Below, in pieces: positions 37,895-47,464 of a DNA stretch of 64,000 nucleotides (within the stretch, counting starts at the first letter, position 1; each line of letters begins with the position of its first letter). The stretch covers positions 1,178,001 through 1,242,000 of the forward strand of contig JAUZSN010000002.1 in NCBI GenBank assembly GCA_030949405.1, written 5' to 3'. The stretch is from Methylococcales bacterium (lineage in GTDB: Bacteria > Pseudomonadota > Gammaproteobacteria > Methylococcales > Methylomonadaceae). A model generated the notes under the pieces. It saw only the letters and a program-made list of their open reading frames with translations, ran no database searches and had not been told where the DNA came from. The position numbers and the translations under genes were made by a program.

Positions 37895-39607
37895 ATGAAA
37901 AAGGCGTTAGTGGTTGATGATAATAAAATAAACCGTCATTTATTAAACGTTTTACTCAAACGAAATGACTATGAAGTAATTGAAGCTGAAAATGGATTGC
38001 AAGCGGTTGAACAATATACGCTTCATGAGCCTTTTATTGTTTTTATGGATTTAATGATGCCTGTGATGGATGGCATTGAATCGTGTAAACGTATTAAAGC
38101 GCTCTGTGGCGAAACATCGTTTGTTCCGATTATCTTTGTAACGGCGGTTTCAGATGATACTAAACTTTCTGAATGTATTGAGGCAGGCGGCGATGATTTT
38201 ATCGCTAAACCTGTTGATTTACGTATTTTAACGGCACGAATAAAGTCGGTAGAACGTTTATCCTTGCTTTACAGTCGTTATTATTCAATGGTAGCTTCGA
38301 CGCAACGGGATCAAGAAATTGCAAAAACAGTATTTAATCGCGTTATCCTTGCAGATAGTTATGATTGTGGGGAAATTAAAACGTTATTAGAACCCGCTGA
38401 TATGTTTAGTGGAGACATCTTTTTGAGTGCTATGTCGCCTTCGGGTGAATTGCATATCATGTTGGCTGATTTTACAGGGCATGGTTTAAAAGCGGCGATC
38501 GGTGCGTTACCCGCATCCAATGTTTTTAAGGCGATGATCGCTAAGGGCTTTACGGGCGATAAAATTTTAGGCGAAATGAATAATAAGCTGAAAAAAATAT
38601 TGCCTGTTGGTATGTTCATGGCGGTGCAATATGTCGTTGTCCGTAAGGAACTTGATTATGCACAGGTCTGTGTTTGTGGTATGCCTGATGTTTTTATTAT
38701 AAAAGATGGGGCCATAGAGCAAAAAATTGCGTCAGTCCTGTATTCATTAAGTGTCACCTCAAATATTGATTACAAACCCTTATTTACCAAAGCCCCGATT
38801 AGCCGAGGCTCGAGTATTATTTTATTTAGTGATGGGGTTATTGAAGCAACGAATCCAGAGCAAGAACTCTTTGGACAAGAGCGACTTGAAGGTTTATTGG
38901 AATCCCCAGATCATGAATGTATTACCGATGACGTTAAAATCGCCTTAGCTGAGTTTTGTGATGGAGGTGAGCAAGAAGATGATATTAGCCTTGCTGAAAT
39001 TATTTGTGGTGAAAAACTTTTTGAACAACAAGAAAGAGATTTAATTCTTGATATTAGTTCACTGACGGATATTACGGTTTCTGAAATTCAAGAGGATGAC
39101 CATTGGGCATGGCATTATCAATTGACACTGGCGGGTGCTGAATTAGTTGTACAAGACCCTATTCCGCTGTTGATTGGTCAATTAAAAAATATGGAAAAAA
39201 AGTTAGAGGATCATTTACAGCCTCTTTATACCATTTTGACTGAACTTTATGTGAATGCACTTGATCATGGAATTTTGAAATTAGATTCTGGCTTAAAAGA
39301 AACGCCAGAGGGTTTTGGTATTTATTTTAATGAGCGTGAAGAACGGTTAGAGGCGTTAACCACGGGTTTTATTAGTTTTTCATTAAAAGGCTTTCGTCAA
39401 GAGGATCAACTAAAAATAAAAATAACCATTATTGATAGTGGCGTTGGTTTTGATATTTCTAAAGTATTGAATAAACCTAAAGTATCGGAAACTGTGATGC
39501 TCTATGGGCGCGGCATTGTATTAGTTGATGAACTGTGTCAATCGCTGGTTTATAGTGAGCCAGGTAATAAAGTAGAAGTAGTCTATACTTGGGGGGATTC
39601 AATTTAA
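37895..39607 (+). CDS. Response regulator with PP2C phosphatase and ATPase domains
   Basis: 570 residues. Receiver domain 1-125 with the acidic pair D8-D9, phosphorylation site D52 (VFMDLMMP) and the lysine in IAKPVD. A SpoIIE-like PP2C phosphatase domain spans about 165-365 (LEPADMFSGDIFLSAM, MLADFTGHGLKAAIGALP, ILFSDGVIEATN). A C-terminal HATPase domain spans about 425-565 (LTELYVNALDHGIL, IDSGVGFDI). This resembles regulators that control anti-sigma-antagonist systems by partner switching, but no sigma factor or STAS partner is adjacent. It could accept phosphate from an Hpt protein. Confidence 0.87.
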   Translation: MKKALVVDDNKINRHLLNVLLKRNDYEVIEAENGLQAVEQYTLHEPFIVFMDLMMPVMDGIESCKRIKALCGETSFVPIIFVTAVSDDTKLSECIEAGGDDFIAKPVDLRILTARIKSVERLSLLYSRYYSMVASTQRDQEIAKTVFNRVILADSYDCGEIKTLLEPADMFSGDIFLSAMSPSGELHIMLADFTGHGLKAAIGALPASNVFKAMIAKGFTGDKILGEMNNKLKKILPVGMFMAVQYVVVRKELDYAQVCVCGMPDVFIIKDGAIEQKIASVLYSLSVTSNIDYKPLFTKAPISRGSSIILFSDGVIEATNPEQELFGQERLEGLLESPDHECITDDVKIALAEFCDGGEQEDDISLAEIICGEKLFEQQERDLILDISSLTDITVSEIQEDDHWAWHYQLTLAGAELVVQDPIPLLIGQLKNMEKKLEDHLQPLYTILTELYVNALDHGILKLDSGLKETPEGFGIYFNEREERLEALTTGFISFSLKGFRQEDQLKIKITIIDSGVGFDISKVLNKPKVSETVMLYGRGIVLVDELCQSLVYSEPGNKVEVVYTWGDSI

Positions 39608-39663
39608 AGCTGGGTCGTTTAACTTAAAAACAAGCCATTACCCGTCAATAAAGAGGTTTTACT

Positions 39664-39924
39664 ATGTACGATGATATAGATGAAGAAGATGATTTTGAAG
39701 TAATTTATGAACCCAAAGGTTATATGGAAGAAGCCCCTGGTCGTAAATCATCCATGCGAGCAATGAGTTTTGTCTCACTGTTAGCGAGTATCATGTTTGG
39801 TGTGATTAGTATGTTGTTTTCAACGGTTGAATCACAACAAACGGGTATTTTTCTTACCTTTGGTTTTTTATTGGCCGCCTTCGCGCCTAAAGCATTACAA
39901 AAATTTGCTGAAACACGGGTTTAA
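39664..39924 (+). CDS. Small membrane protein, unknown
   Basis: 86 residues. The acidic N-terminus (DDIDEEDDFEVIYE) is followed by two hydrophobic segments (about 33-50 and 56-73). It is in line with the response regulator gene after 56 bases and may be cotranscribed. No family recognised. Confidence 0.6.
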   Translation: MYDDIDEEDDFEVIYEPKGYMEEAPGRKSSMRAMSFVSLLASIMFGVISMLFSTVESQQTGIFLTFGFLLAAFAPKALQKFAETRV

Positions 39925-40016
39925 AATGCCCCGAATCTCCTGTGCTGTATCATGATAGTTGAATCTATAGCATTCTCGCTTTGCTTGGTCACACCCACAA
40001 AACAGGGGGCATTTTT
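39923..40016. terminator. Possible long-stem bidirectional terminator
   Basis: AAAATGCCCC at the left pairs with GGGGCATTTT at the right; a further TCCTGT with ACAGG pairing extends the base. The loop is long (about 60 bases). It lies between two convergent genes and ends in T residues, so a shared terminator is plausible. Confidence 0.5.
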
Positions 40017-40021
40017 GGAAC

Positions 40022-40546
40022 TTATTCCATCGCTATTTCAGAAAATAATAAAGCATTAAGCTGATAAGAAAGCATTAAATAAAGTAGAGCAACGCCTAAA
40101 CCAATGATAAAGGGTTTTGATAAAGCATGGTGAAAAATATGCCCTGCAGCCACCCAATGCCATAAAATTAACACGATAAAGCTAAAAATACCTAATAAGA
40201 AAAAAGATGATTTTTCAGGCATTGGGGTATTTAAGGTCGCAATCGCGGGAAAGGCACAAAAACTTATGAGCGCGTCAACCCCTAAAAGAGCAATAAACAT
40301 TTGTTGAAAACGCTTAGGTTTTCCGACCCAAAATAAAATAAAACGACAAAATAAGAACATAAACAGAAGATCAACACCAACTTCTAGCACAACTTTGAAT
40401 CCGTTTTCTGAAATTATGCGTAATAAAATGCTAATAAACAAATAAATAGCAATAATCATCCGCTGTAAAAGTAGCGAAGCGGGAACGTCTTGAGGTGATT
40501 TTTTAAGTAGGGCGATGTCAAAAAAAAGTTTTAATAGGTTAAACAT
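40022..40546 (-). CDS. Multi-spanning membrane protein, unknown
   Basis: 174 residues with about five hydrophobic helices (near 27-46, 52-72, 85-103, 114-133 and 145-165). No signature motif recognised. It starts 6 bases after the yheS stop, so they are likely one transcript, though a functional link is not established. Confidence 0.6.
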   Translation of the reverse strand: MFNLLKLFFDIALLKKSPQDVPASLLLQRMIIAIYLFISILLRIISENGFKVVLEVGVDLLFMFLFCRFILFWVGKPKRFQQMFIALLGVDALISFCAFPAIATLNTPMPEKSSFFLLGIFSFIVLILWHWVAAGHIFHHALSKPFIIGLGVALLYLMLSYQLNALLFSEIAME

Positions 40547-40552
40547 AGCAAT

Positions 40553-42448
40553 TTACTCCTCGGAGGCTAATTTTTCTTCGGCATTCATCCAGTCCTCTTC
40601 GGCTTGAGCGAGTGCTTTATCGACTTCATTTTTTTCGGATAAATATTTTTTTAAACGCGGCTTTTCATTCTCATGATAAAGTTCAGGGTTTGCCAGTTGT
40701 TGTTCTAGTTGTTGCTGTCGTTGGTGATAGTGTTCCAAATCATTTTCAGACTTTTTAACCGCATCGGTTAATGGCTTTAAACGTTTTCGACGATCAGCCT
40801 CTTGTTTTCGCTGATCTTTACGTGAAATGATCGTCGTATCAATCCCCGTCTTGGTTGGCGACTGTTCTTGTGTTAATTTTTTTTGAGTTGTTAACCACAG
40901 GCGATAATCCTCTAAATCCCCATCAAAAAACTGCAATGTTCCCTCGGCGACTAATAAAAAACGATCCGTGACGGAGCGCAGTAAATGTCGATCATGAGAA
41001 ACGACCAGCATTGCACCTTGATAGTCTTGTAATGCAATCGTGAGCGCGTGTCGCATTTCTAAATCTAAATGATTCGTCGGCTCATCTAACAATAATAAAT
41101 TGGGGTTTTGATAGACTAATAAGGCTAACACTAAACGGGCTTTTTCCCCCCCTGAAAAAGGTTCAACGTGTTCGAGGACTTTATCCCCTTGAAAATCAAA
41201 CCCACCCAAATAATTACGTAATTCCTTTTCAGTGGCTTTGTTATCAAGTTGCTGAAAATGCCATAATGGACTTTCATCAATGTGCAATTGTTCTAACTGA
41301 TGCTGGGCAAAATACCCAATTTTTAAATGCTCTGAACGGGTTAAATCACCTTGAAGTAACGGCGCATCGCCTGCTAAAACCTTAATTAACGTTGATTTCC
41401 CCGCGCCATTAGAGCCTAGCAAACCAATTCTATCCCCAGGAGCAATGGACAACATAACCTGCTTTAAGATCACATTATCATCATAACCTAAACTGGCCTG
41501 TTCCAATTTTAAGAGTGGATTGGGCATTTTTTGAGGGGCTGGAAATGAAAAATTAAACGGAGAATCAACATGGGCTTGTGCAATTAAGGCCATTTTTTCC
41601 AACGATTTAATTCGACTTTGTGCCTGTTTTGCTTTTGTTGCTTGAGCTTTAAAGCGAGTAATAAAGCTTTGGATATGAGTTATTTCACGCTGTTGTTTTT
41701 CGTAAGCAGATTGTTGCTGCGCTAACTTTTCAGCTCGCATTTTTTCAAAGGCAGAGTAATTACCGCTGTAAATAGTCGCCTGTTTTTGTTCGATATGAAT
41801 AATATGGCTGGCAATCATGTCTAAAAAATCACGATCATGAGAGATAAGTAACAAGGTTCCTGGGTATTTAAATAGCCAGTCTTGCAGCCAAATGACCGCA
41901 TCTAAATCAAGATGATTCGTGGGTTCATCCAATAATAAAACATCGGAACGGCACATTAACGCTTGGGCAAGATTAAGTCGCATTCGCCACCCGCCTGAAA
42001 AAGAGCTTACCGAATTTTGTTGCTGTTGTTTGCTAAAGCCGAGTCCACTCATTAACTGAGAGGCACGAACCTCGGTGGTATAGCCTTCAATGTGTTCTAA
42101 TGCCCCATGAATTTCGGCTTGCTTTAAGCCATTGTTTTCATGTTCAGCCTGTGCTAATTGTTGCTGTAATCGTCTGAGTTCATTATCACCATCCGTCACG
42201 TAATCTAAGGCGGAAGAACTTAAGGCGGGCGTTTCTTGTGCGACGTGGGCAATTTCTAGGGTTGAAGGGTATTCAAAATCTCCTTCATCGGCATGTAATT
42301 CATCGCGAATCATTGCAAATAAGCTGGATTTACCCGAACCATTCGCCCCTGTTAACCCTACTTTTTGTCCTTTATGAATGGTAAAAGTCGTTTTGGAAAA
42401 TAACACCTGCGTTCCACGACGCAAACAAACATTTTTAAAATTTAACAT
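40553..42448 (-). CDS. yheS: ABC-F ATPase YheS
   Basis: Ribosome-associated ABC-F protein of 631 residues without membrane segments. Two ATP-binding cassettes: GANGSGKSS with signature SSFSGGWRMRLNLAQAL and LLDEPTNHLD in the first, GSNGAGKST with PFSGGEKARLVLALL and LLDEPTNHLD in the second. The linker between them is the arm that enters the ribosomal E site. A C-terminal coiled coil (ADRRKRLKPLTDAVKKSEND) is present. Length and tail fit YheS better than Uup. Confidence 0.87.
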   Translation of the reverse strand: MLNFKNVCLRRGTQVLFSKTTFTIHKGQKVGLTGANGSGKSSLFAMIRDELHADEGDFEYPSTLEIAHVAQETPALSSSALDYVTDGDNELRRLQQQLAQAEHENNGLKQAEIHGALEHIEGYTTEVRASQLMSGLGFSKQQQQNSVSSFSGGWRMRLNLAQALMCRSDVLLLDEPTNHLDLDAVIWLQDWLFKYPGTLLLISHDRDFLDMIASHIIHIEQKQATIYSGNYSAFEKMRAEKLAQQQSAYEKQQREITHIQSFITRFKAQATKAKQAQSRIKSLEKMALIAQAHVDSPFNFSFPAPQKMPNPLLKLEQASLGYDDNVILKQVMLSIAPGDRIGLLGSNGAGKSTLIKVLAGDAPLLQGDLTRSEHLKIGYFAQHQLEQLHIDESPLWHFQQLDNKATEKELRNYLGGFDFQGDKVLEHVEPFSGGEKARLVLALLVYQNPNLLLLDEPTNHLDLEMRHALTIALQDYQGAMLVVSHDRHLLRSVTDRFLLVAEGTLQFFDGDLEDYRLWLTTQKKLTQEQSPTKTGIDTTIISRKDQRKQEADRRKRLKPLTDAVKKSENDLEHYHQRQQQLEQQLANPELYHENEKPRLKKYLSEKNEVDKALAQAEEDWMNAEEKLASEE

Positions 42449-42513
42449 AGATGATTTGGAATAAAAGCCCTTAAGCGTTTTATATGTTGATGAAATAGGC
42501 TTAAAATAAGCGG

Positions 42514-42696
42514 ATGAAAAGTAAATTGAATAAACCGTTAAAGCCTGTTTTTAAACCTCAAGATCGTTATTATATTAATGAACAGGGATGGTGGTTTTAT
42601 ACCGTTGATAGGATTAGCGGGCCTTATGAAACGAAAGGAATATGTGTTGATGCCTGTCGTTATTATATCCAAAAGCGTGACGGTTATTTAATCTAA
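42514..42696 (+). CDS. Small DUF6316-like protein
   Basis: 60 residues with an aromatic core: QDRYYINEQGWWFYTVDRIS followed by GPYETKGICVDACRYYI. The pattern (W-F-T, then G-P-[FY]) resembles small conserved proteins annotated DUF6316; assignment by eye only. Function unknown. Divergent from yheS. Confidence 0.55.
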   Translation: MKSKLNKPLKPVFKPQDRYYINEQGWWFYTVDRISGPYETKGICVDACRYYIQKRDGYLI

Positions 42697-42801
42697 CCCC
42701 GTTTGTCCCCTATTTTTATAACAGTTAACGTCAAAAAGTAACGGCTGCATCGGAATTTAAGTACGTCTATCATTTCAATATAACATACAAAAATAACCTA
42801 A

Positions 42802-43395
42802 ATGAATCTTTCCAAAGAAAAGTCTAAAGGATTTTTTAAAACAGCGTGTTATTTTGAAAGCTCACTTGTTTTAATCGCTATAATCATCGGTTGGTTAACG
42901 GGCATTAATCCCTTTGCCGATTTATATTTTTCTGAATTAGCTGTTTTTTATGGCATTATGGGGACTTTACCCTTAATTTTACTCTTTTTAGTCACCGAAA
43001 AACTACCGTTTGAATCGTTAAAAACTATCAGAGAATTATTATCAAAAACCTTAGGCGAGAGTTTAAACAGGTATGATTGGGCCGATTTATGGGTACTTGC
43101 TGCCCTTGCAGGCATTGGGGAAGAAATATTATTTCGAGGGGCCTTATTACCGTGGTTAGAGCAAAGTTTAGGCTTAGATTTGGCGCTTATCCTGTCCAGT
43201 CTTCTTTTTGGATTGCTTCATGCGGTGACCCCGTTATATGCTTTACTGGCGACCTTGATTAGCTTTTATCTAGGACTCTCTTTAGATTACGGTGAAAGTC
43301 GTAATTTATTAATTCCGATTATTATTCACGGACTCTATGATTTTTTTGCGTTTATTGTTGTAATACGCGCTTATCGTAAAAATAATCCAACTTAA
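42802..43395 (+). CDS. CPBP-family intramembrane metalloprotease
   Basis: 197 residues, mostly transmembrane. Motifs: E107-E108 with R112 (EEILFRG), H140 in FGLLH and H176 in IIIHGLYD, the zinc-site set of CAAX protease and bacteriocin-processing (CPBP) proteins. The substrate is unknown. It is followed 10 bases later by another membrane protein and then tadA, probably one operon. Confidence 0.82.
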   Translation: MNLSKEKSKGFFKTACYFESSLVLIAIIIGWLTGINPFADLYFSELAVFYGIMGTLPLILLFLVTEKLPFESLKTIRELLSKTLGESLNRYDWADLWVLAALAGIGEEILFRGALLPWLEQSLGLDLALILSSLLFGLLHAVTPLYALLATLISFYLGLSLDYGESRNLLIPIIIHGLYDFFAFIVVIRAYRKNNPT

Positions 43396-43405
43396 AAATA
43401 GGTTT

Positions 43406-43870
43406 ATGAGGAAAAATAACGTTAAGACGACTTTAACTAAATTTACCGCTGCTTGGAGTGTGGTCGGTGCGATGTGCATGATGCAGATTGGCTATATTGG
43501 GTTATCGTATTTTTTGCAAGCGGATAGGCCGCAAAACATCATCCCTGTCGAATCAAGGGAATTAATGCGCAGTATTTTTTATCTGATCGCCATTATAAAC
43601 TTTCCTATCACCAACGTAATTCGTCACATTCAATTGCGTTTAAATCAAACAATCCCGAGTCATAAACCGTTAAATCAACGTTATTTAATGACGGTTGTTG
43701 TCGCCCAAGTCATGATGGGGACTATGGGGAGCTTAGGTTTTATCCTGTTTATGTTGGGGGATGATTTTAATACACTTTATATTTTTAGTTTTTTAGCGGT
43801 GTTAGGTTTTTTTTTACATCGTCCGAAGTCCGAAGAATACCAATCGTTAAAGGATAATAATCATGGATGA
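43406..43870 (+). CDS. Four-helix membrane protein, unknown
   Basis: 154 residues with about four hydrophobic segments (near 14-36, 54-70, 93-115 and 122-137). No family recognised. It overlaps tadA by 8 bases and lies 10 bases after the CPBP gene. Confidence 0.6.
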   Translation: MRKNNVKTTLTKFTAAWSVVGAMCMMQIGYIGLSYFLQADRPQNIIPVESRELMRSIFYLIAIINFPITNVIRHIQLRLNQTIPSHKPLNQRYLMTVVVAQVMMGTMGSLGFILFMLGDDFNTLYIFSFLAVLGFFLHRPKSEEYQSLKDNNHG

Positions 43871-44330
43871 TGAGGAAGGGATGCGCTATGCCATTCGATT
43901 GGCACAACGAGCAGAAGAAGCAGGCGAAGTCCCTGTGGGGGCGTTATTAGTTAAAGATAATGAAGTCATTGCCGAAGGTTGGAACCGTCCTATTTCAGAG
44001 TTTGATCCGACAGCTCATGCGGAAATAATCGCTATAAGACGGGCAGGGCAGGTATTGAAAAATTATCGCCTCCTTAACACCACGTTATATGTCACATTAG
44101 AACCCTGCCTTATGTGTATCGGGGCTATTTGTCAGAGCCGTATTCAACGATTAGTGTTTGGAGCTTATGATGTAAAGCGGGGTGCGGTTTGCCATGCGTT
44201 TACGTTGGCGGAGGCCAATTTTTTAAATCATAAAATTGAGTGGGAAGGCGGTGTTTTAGAGACCGATACCGCTTATCTATTGCGTGATTTTTTTCGGCGC
44301 AAACGCTTATTAAATGCGAATAAAAAGTGA
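43863..44330 (+). CDS. tadA: tRNA adenosine-34 deaminase
   Basis: Converts wobble adenosine of tRNA-Arg(ACG) to inosine; essential in most bacteria. 155 residues. The zinc and catalytic residues are H52-A-E54 and P81-C82-L-M-C85 (HAEIIAIRRAG and LEPCLMCIGA). The tail is short. The start overlaps the upstream membrane protein. Confidence 0.93.
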   Translation: MDDEEGMRYAIRLAQRAEEAGEVPVGALLVKDNEVIAEGWNRPISEFDPTAHAEIIAIRRAGQVLKNYRLLNTTLYVTLEPCLMCIGAICQSRIQRLVFGAYDVKRGAVCHAFTLAEANFLNHKIEWEGGVLETDTAYLLRDFFRRKRLLNANKK

Positions 44331-44402
44331 ATTTAGATTTAAATTTTTTCATTTCACACAGTTTGTTAGAATAATACACGCTTATTAACTTCTTGACCTA
44401 TT

Positions 44403-45044
44403 ATGCAAGTACATGAAAACCCATTATCAGACCGCTTTAGAGGCTATTTGCCTGTTGTTGTTGATATTGAAACCGCAGGATTTAGTCCACAAAAAAATCC
44501 ACTCTTAGAGATAGCTGCTGTTATTGTTGAGCGTAATCAAGAGAATAATCTTGAGATTACTGAAAGCCATTCAGCCCATATTATTCCCTTTAAAAATTGT
44601 GAGTTTGATCAAGCCGCCCTTAAATTTACAGGGATTGACCCTTATCATCCTTTTCGAATGGCGTTAGATGAAAAAGAGGTTTTAATTAAATTATTTACCC
44701 CAATTAGAGCCGCTGTTAAGCGTAATCAGTGTACTCGTGCAATTTTAGTCGGGCATAATCCCGCTTTTGATATTGGTTTTTTGAATGCAGCGATTGCACG
44801 AACAAAAACAAAACGGAGTCCTTTTCATGCTTTTAGTTGTTTTGATACCGCAACGTTAGGGGGATTGATTTACCAGCAAACGGTTCTTGCAAAAATTGCC
44901 AAAGCCGCAGGATTAGCATGGGATGCAGAAAAAGCGCATTCAGCACTTTATGATGCAGAACAAACGGCAAAACTATTTTGCATGATGGTAAATCGCTGGG
45001 AAAAATTACAGAGATTAGACGAAAACACCTCGTCATCGGCTTAA
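44403..45044 (+). CDS. rnt: Ribonuclease T
   Basis: DEDDh 3'-5' exoribonuclease that trims tRNA and other stable RNA ends. 213 residues. D21 and E23 in VVVDIETAGF, the later D in GHNPAFDIGFL, and H and D in AHSALYDAEQTAKLF complete the active site. E. coli RNase T has 215 residues. ATG follows TTGACCTATT with no strong Shine-Dalgarno. Confidence 0.93.
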   Translation: MQVHENPLSDRFRGYLPVVVDIETAGFSPQKNPLLEIAAVIVERNQENNLEITESHSAHIIPFKNCEFDQAALKFTGIDPYHPFRMALDEKEVLIKLFTPIRAAVKRNQCTRAILVGHNPAFDIGFLNAAIARTKTKRSPFHAFSCFDTATLGGLIYQQTVLAKIAKAAGLAWDAEKAHSALYDAEQTAKLFCMMVNRWEKLQRLDENTSSSA

Positions 45045-45210
45045 ATAGGTAATCATTTGAAGCATTTATGATGAATAGACAGCAAACGTATTTAATCCAC
45101 AATAAACCCAAAAAACAAGGTAAAATGATGGGTTTTCTACTGCATTGATGCAGTTCAAGGTAAAGATTTCTTTATTCCTTACTTCTTATAACTTATTTAT
45201 TTAACTTACG

Positions 45211-46143
45211 ATGACCGAGCAAACCTTATACCGTTTAGAACCCGACCAAGATTACCGTGATGATAGTTTGGCAAAAGATGTCAGTCTTTCTGAGAGAGAG
45301 CTTGTTGAAGATACGGCACAACATTTTGAAGATTGTCACAATGACTATTTATTTGCTTGGAGTAACAGCGAGAACCTAGCATTTCATTATGGTTATTGGG
45401 ATTCAGATCAGCCTTATAACCAACATGAAGCGTTGATGAATAAAAATCAACTGCTTTATGATAAAGCAGAGATTAAACCGAGCGATCGTGTTTGGGATGC
45501 GGGCTGTGGTATTGGGGGGAGTTCTATTTGGATGGCTAAAAAATATGGTAACCGTGCAACAGGGGTTACTATTAGTGGAATGCAAGTTGATTATGCAACA
45601 AAACAAGCGAATAAAAGAGGCGTTGGGGATTTAGCTGATTTTGTTAAGACAAATTTTTGTGATACGCCTTTTGAAGATGAAACCTTTGATGTAGTTTGGG
45701 CGGCCGAAAGTGTATGTCATACCCAATATAAAGGTAAATTTTTAAAAGAAGCTCTTCGGGTTTTAAAGCCTGGGGGTCGCTTAGTGTATTGTGATGCGTT
45801 CATGATGCAACGTGAATTTAATAAAGAAGAATGGCAAACGATGATGGATTTTTTCAATGGCTGGGCAGTGCCTAATTTATGCTATTGTGATGAATTTGAG
45901 GGTTTGTTGAAAGAGAATGGCTTTAAATATATTGAGCTTGATTATATTCATGAGCAAACGATTCAGTCGGCTGAATATATGTATAAAGTAGGTAAGCGAT
46001 TGTTACCTGTGCAGAAAATTAGTCAATGGTTGGGTTTGCGTACGAAGGCTCAAACGGCTAATTATTATGCGGGATTGGCGCAATACGATATGTTTAAAAA
46101 TCGTTATGCGGAATATTGTGTCTTTACGGCGACAAAAAAATAA
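45211..46143 (+). CDS. SAM-dependent methyltransferase, tocopherol/sterol-type fold
   Basis: 310 residues. SAM-binding motif I is VWDAGCGIGGSSIWMAKKYG (94-113), followed by FDVVWAAESVCH and LKEALRVLKPGGRLVYCDAF. The GCGIGGSS form occurs in gamma-tocopherol, sterol C-24, sarcosine and related small-molecule methyltransferases. The substrate cannot be decided from sequence or context. It stands alone, with a terminator just downstream. Confidence 0.75.
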   Translation: MTEQTLYRLEPDQDYRDDSLAKDVSLSERELVEDTAQHFEDCHNDYLFAWSNSENLAFHYGYWDSDQPYNQHEALMNKNQLLYDKAEIKPSDRVWDAGCGIGGSSIWMAKKYGNRATGVTISGMQVDYATKQANKRGVGDLADFVKTNFCDTPFEDETFDVVWAAESVCHTQYKGKFLKEALRVLKPGGRLVYCDAFMMQREFNKEEWQTMMDFFNGWAVPNLCYCDEFEGLLKENGFKYIELDYIHEQTIQSAEYMYKVGKRLLPVQKISQWLGLRTKAQTANYYAGLAQYDMFKNRYAEYCVFTATKK

Positions 46144-46149
46144 AGGATT

Positions 46150-46171
46150 AACTAAAAAGTTTTAGTTTTTT
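46150..46171 (+). terminator. Rho-independent terminator after the methyltransferase
   Basis: AACTAAAA and TTTTAGTT form an 8-bp stem with a two-base loop, followed by TTTT. The AT-only stem is weak. A second stem (GGAGTA with TACTCC) lies just downstream. Confidence 0.55.
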
Positions 46172-46239
46172 GGAGTATAAAAAATATTTTGTACTCCATA
46201 AATTATCATGATGATTAAAGTGTCTTTTAATTTTATCTT

Positions 46240-46402
46240 CTATTTTAAATACCTTACTAAACACGTTAAATCCTTATCCGTTGAAAATAAATTATCAAAA
46301 CTGCTACTTAGCATAATTTCTATTTTTTCATCAATTAATAAATAACGATCATGAAAATTTGTAAATATTTTTTTACGATCTGGTTTTATTGCCCACTTGT
46401 TA
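46240..46402 (-). pseudogene. C-terminal fragment of a PLD-like nuclease-fold protein
   Basis: Minus-strand frame open to the MITE at 46403, ending in TAG at 46240. It reads FTNFHDRYLLIDEKIEIMLS followed by SSFDNL. HDRxLxID is the histidine motif of a group of phospholipase D-superfamily proteins. No start is present because the MITE cuts it off. Family assignment by motif only. Confidence 0.5.
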
Positions 46403-46469
46403 GGCTACTAACTTAAGATGGGACAAGTTGAGGTTAAGTCTCGCTCTATAGTGTCCCGTCTTAAGTAAC
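46403..46469. repeat. MITE with CTTAAGACGGGACA ends, copy 2
   Basis: About 67 bp. Left GGCTACTAACTTAAGATGGG, right GTGTCCCGTCTTAAG. The shortest of three miniature copies; it sits between a broken PLD-like gene and the Rpn nuclease gene. Confidence 0.75.
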
Positions 46470-46531
46470 CATACCTTACCGTTCTTTATGTTTCATATCG
46501 TCAATTTAATTTTGAATAGAGAGTAGGGAAA

Positions 46532-47410
46532 TTATTGTTTATGTTTAATTTTTAAATCGACTATTATTTTTTCAGGTAGCTCGGTAATTTTCATAATTAA
46601 ATCAATATCCATTTTATTATTTAACATCTTAATAGCAATCTTAATGTTATTGTTATATTTACCTTGTTCAATGCCTTGTTCAATTCCTTTTTTTAGTGCT
46701 TTTTTCTCAGCCGTTTGAATCGCATTAATCTCATCATATTCTTTTAATCCAATATAATCATAGACCTCTAACTCTTGTTGGTTCCAGCCATATTGAGTGG
46801 CTATTTGAAATGCTTCTTCAATTTCAGGTATGTTTTCAAGTTCCTTGGGAATAATGCTTAAATCTGAGGCATGTTTTAAAAAATAAATCCATTTGTCTAA
46901 AAGACTATTTAATTCATTTAGCGGTTTATTAAATTTTGTTAATTCCAAAAAAGTAAATTCAAAATCATCGAGGTCTTGTAAGCAGGTTTCTGTATTTAAA
47001 ATAAGATGACGGCTGATATAATTTTTACTAGAAAACATATCAAATTTAAGGAGTCCAATAAAATAAACTTTCTTTAGTTTTGAATAGTTATCCCCTTTAT
47101 TAAGCTGTTGAACATAGGCTTTAGAGGTATAGTAAAGTGTTCTTTTAGCAAAATTTCCCAAGTCCTTTTTTTGCATTTCAATAATAAAATTTTCACCCGC
47201 TTGGTTGGTTGCTTTTATATCTAAAATAGTTTCTTTAAGAGCTTCTATTTTAGGTACTTGATAAGGGTTAACAATTAGGATGTTTGTTATAACATGTTGT
47301 CCTTCAAATCCTAAAATAGCATTTAAAAATGAAATAAGGATTTCTTTTTTATTTTGATCGCCAAATATTTTTTTAAAGGCTATGTCGTTAGTTGGGTCGG
47401 CAAATTTCAT
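46532..47410 (-). CDS. Rpn-family PD-(D/E)XK nuclease/transposase-like protein
   Basis: 292 residues. It begins MKFADPTNDIAFKKIFGDQN, typical of the Rpn/PDDEXK_2 family. The probable active site is D64 in ILDIKA with E78-M-Q80 in FIIEMQK. The later DUF4351-like tail contains the repeated KKGIEQGIEQGKY. E. coli Rpn proteins are calcium-stimulated nucleases that promote recombination and some act in phage defence; the role here is inferred. It lies between two MITEs with the same ends. Confidence 0.8.
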   Translation of the reverse strand: MKFADPTNDIAFKKIFGDQNKKEILISFLNAILGFEGQHVITNILIVNPYQVPKIEALKETILDIKATNQAGENFIIEMQKKDLGNFAKRTLYYTSKAYVQQLNKGDNYSKLKKVYFIGLLKFDMFSSKNYISRHLILNTETCLQDLDDFEFTFLELTKFNKPLNELNSLLDKWIYFLKHASDLSIIPKELENIPEIEEAFQIATQYGWNQQELEVYDYIGLKEYDEINAIQTAEKKALKKGIEQGIEQGKYNNNIKIAIKMLNNKMDIDLIMKITELPEKIIVDLKIKHKQ

Positions 47411-47464
47411 TTTATTTATTTATAAATGGTTTGTTTAGTACAGTATTTTTATACGCAAATCTCG

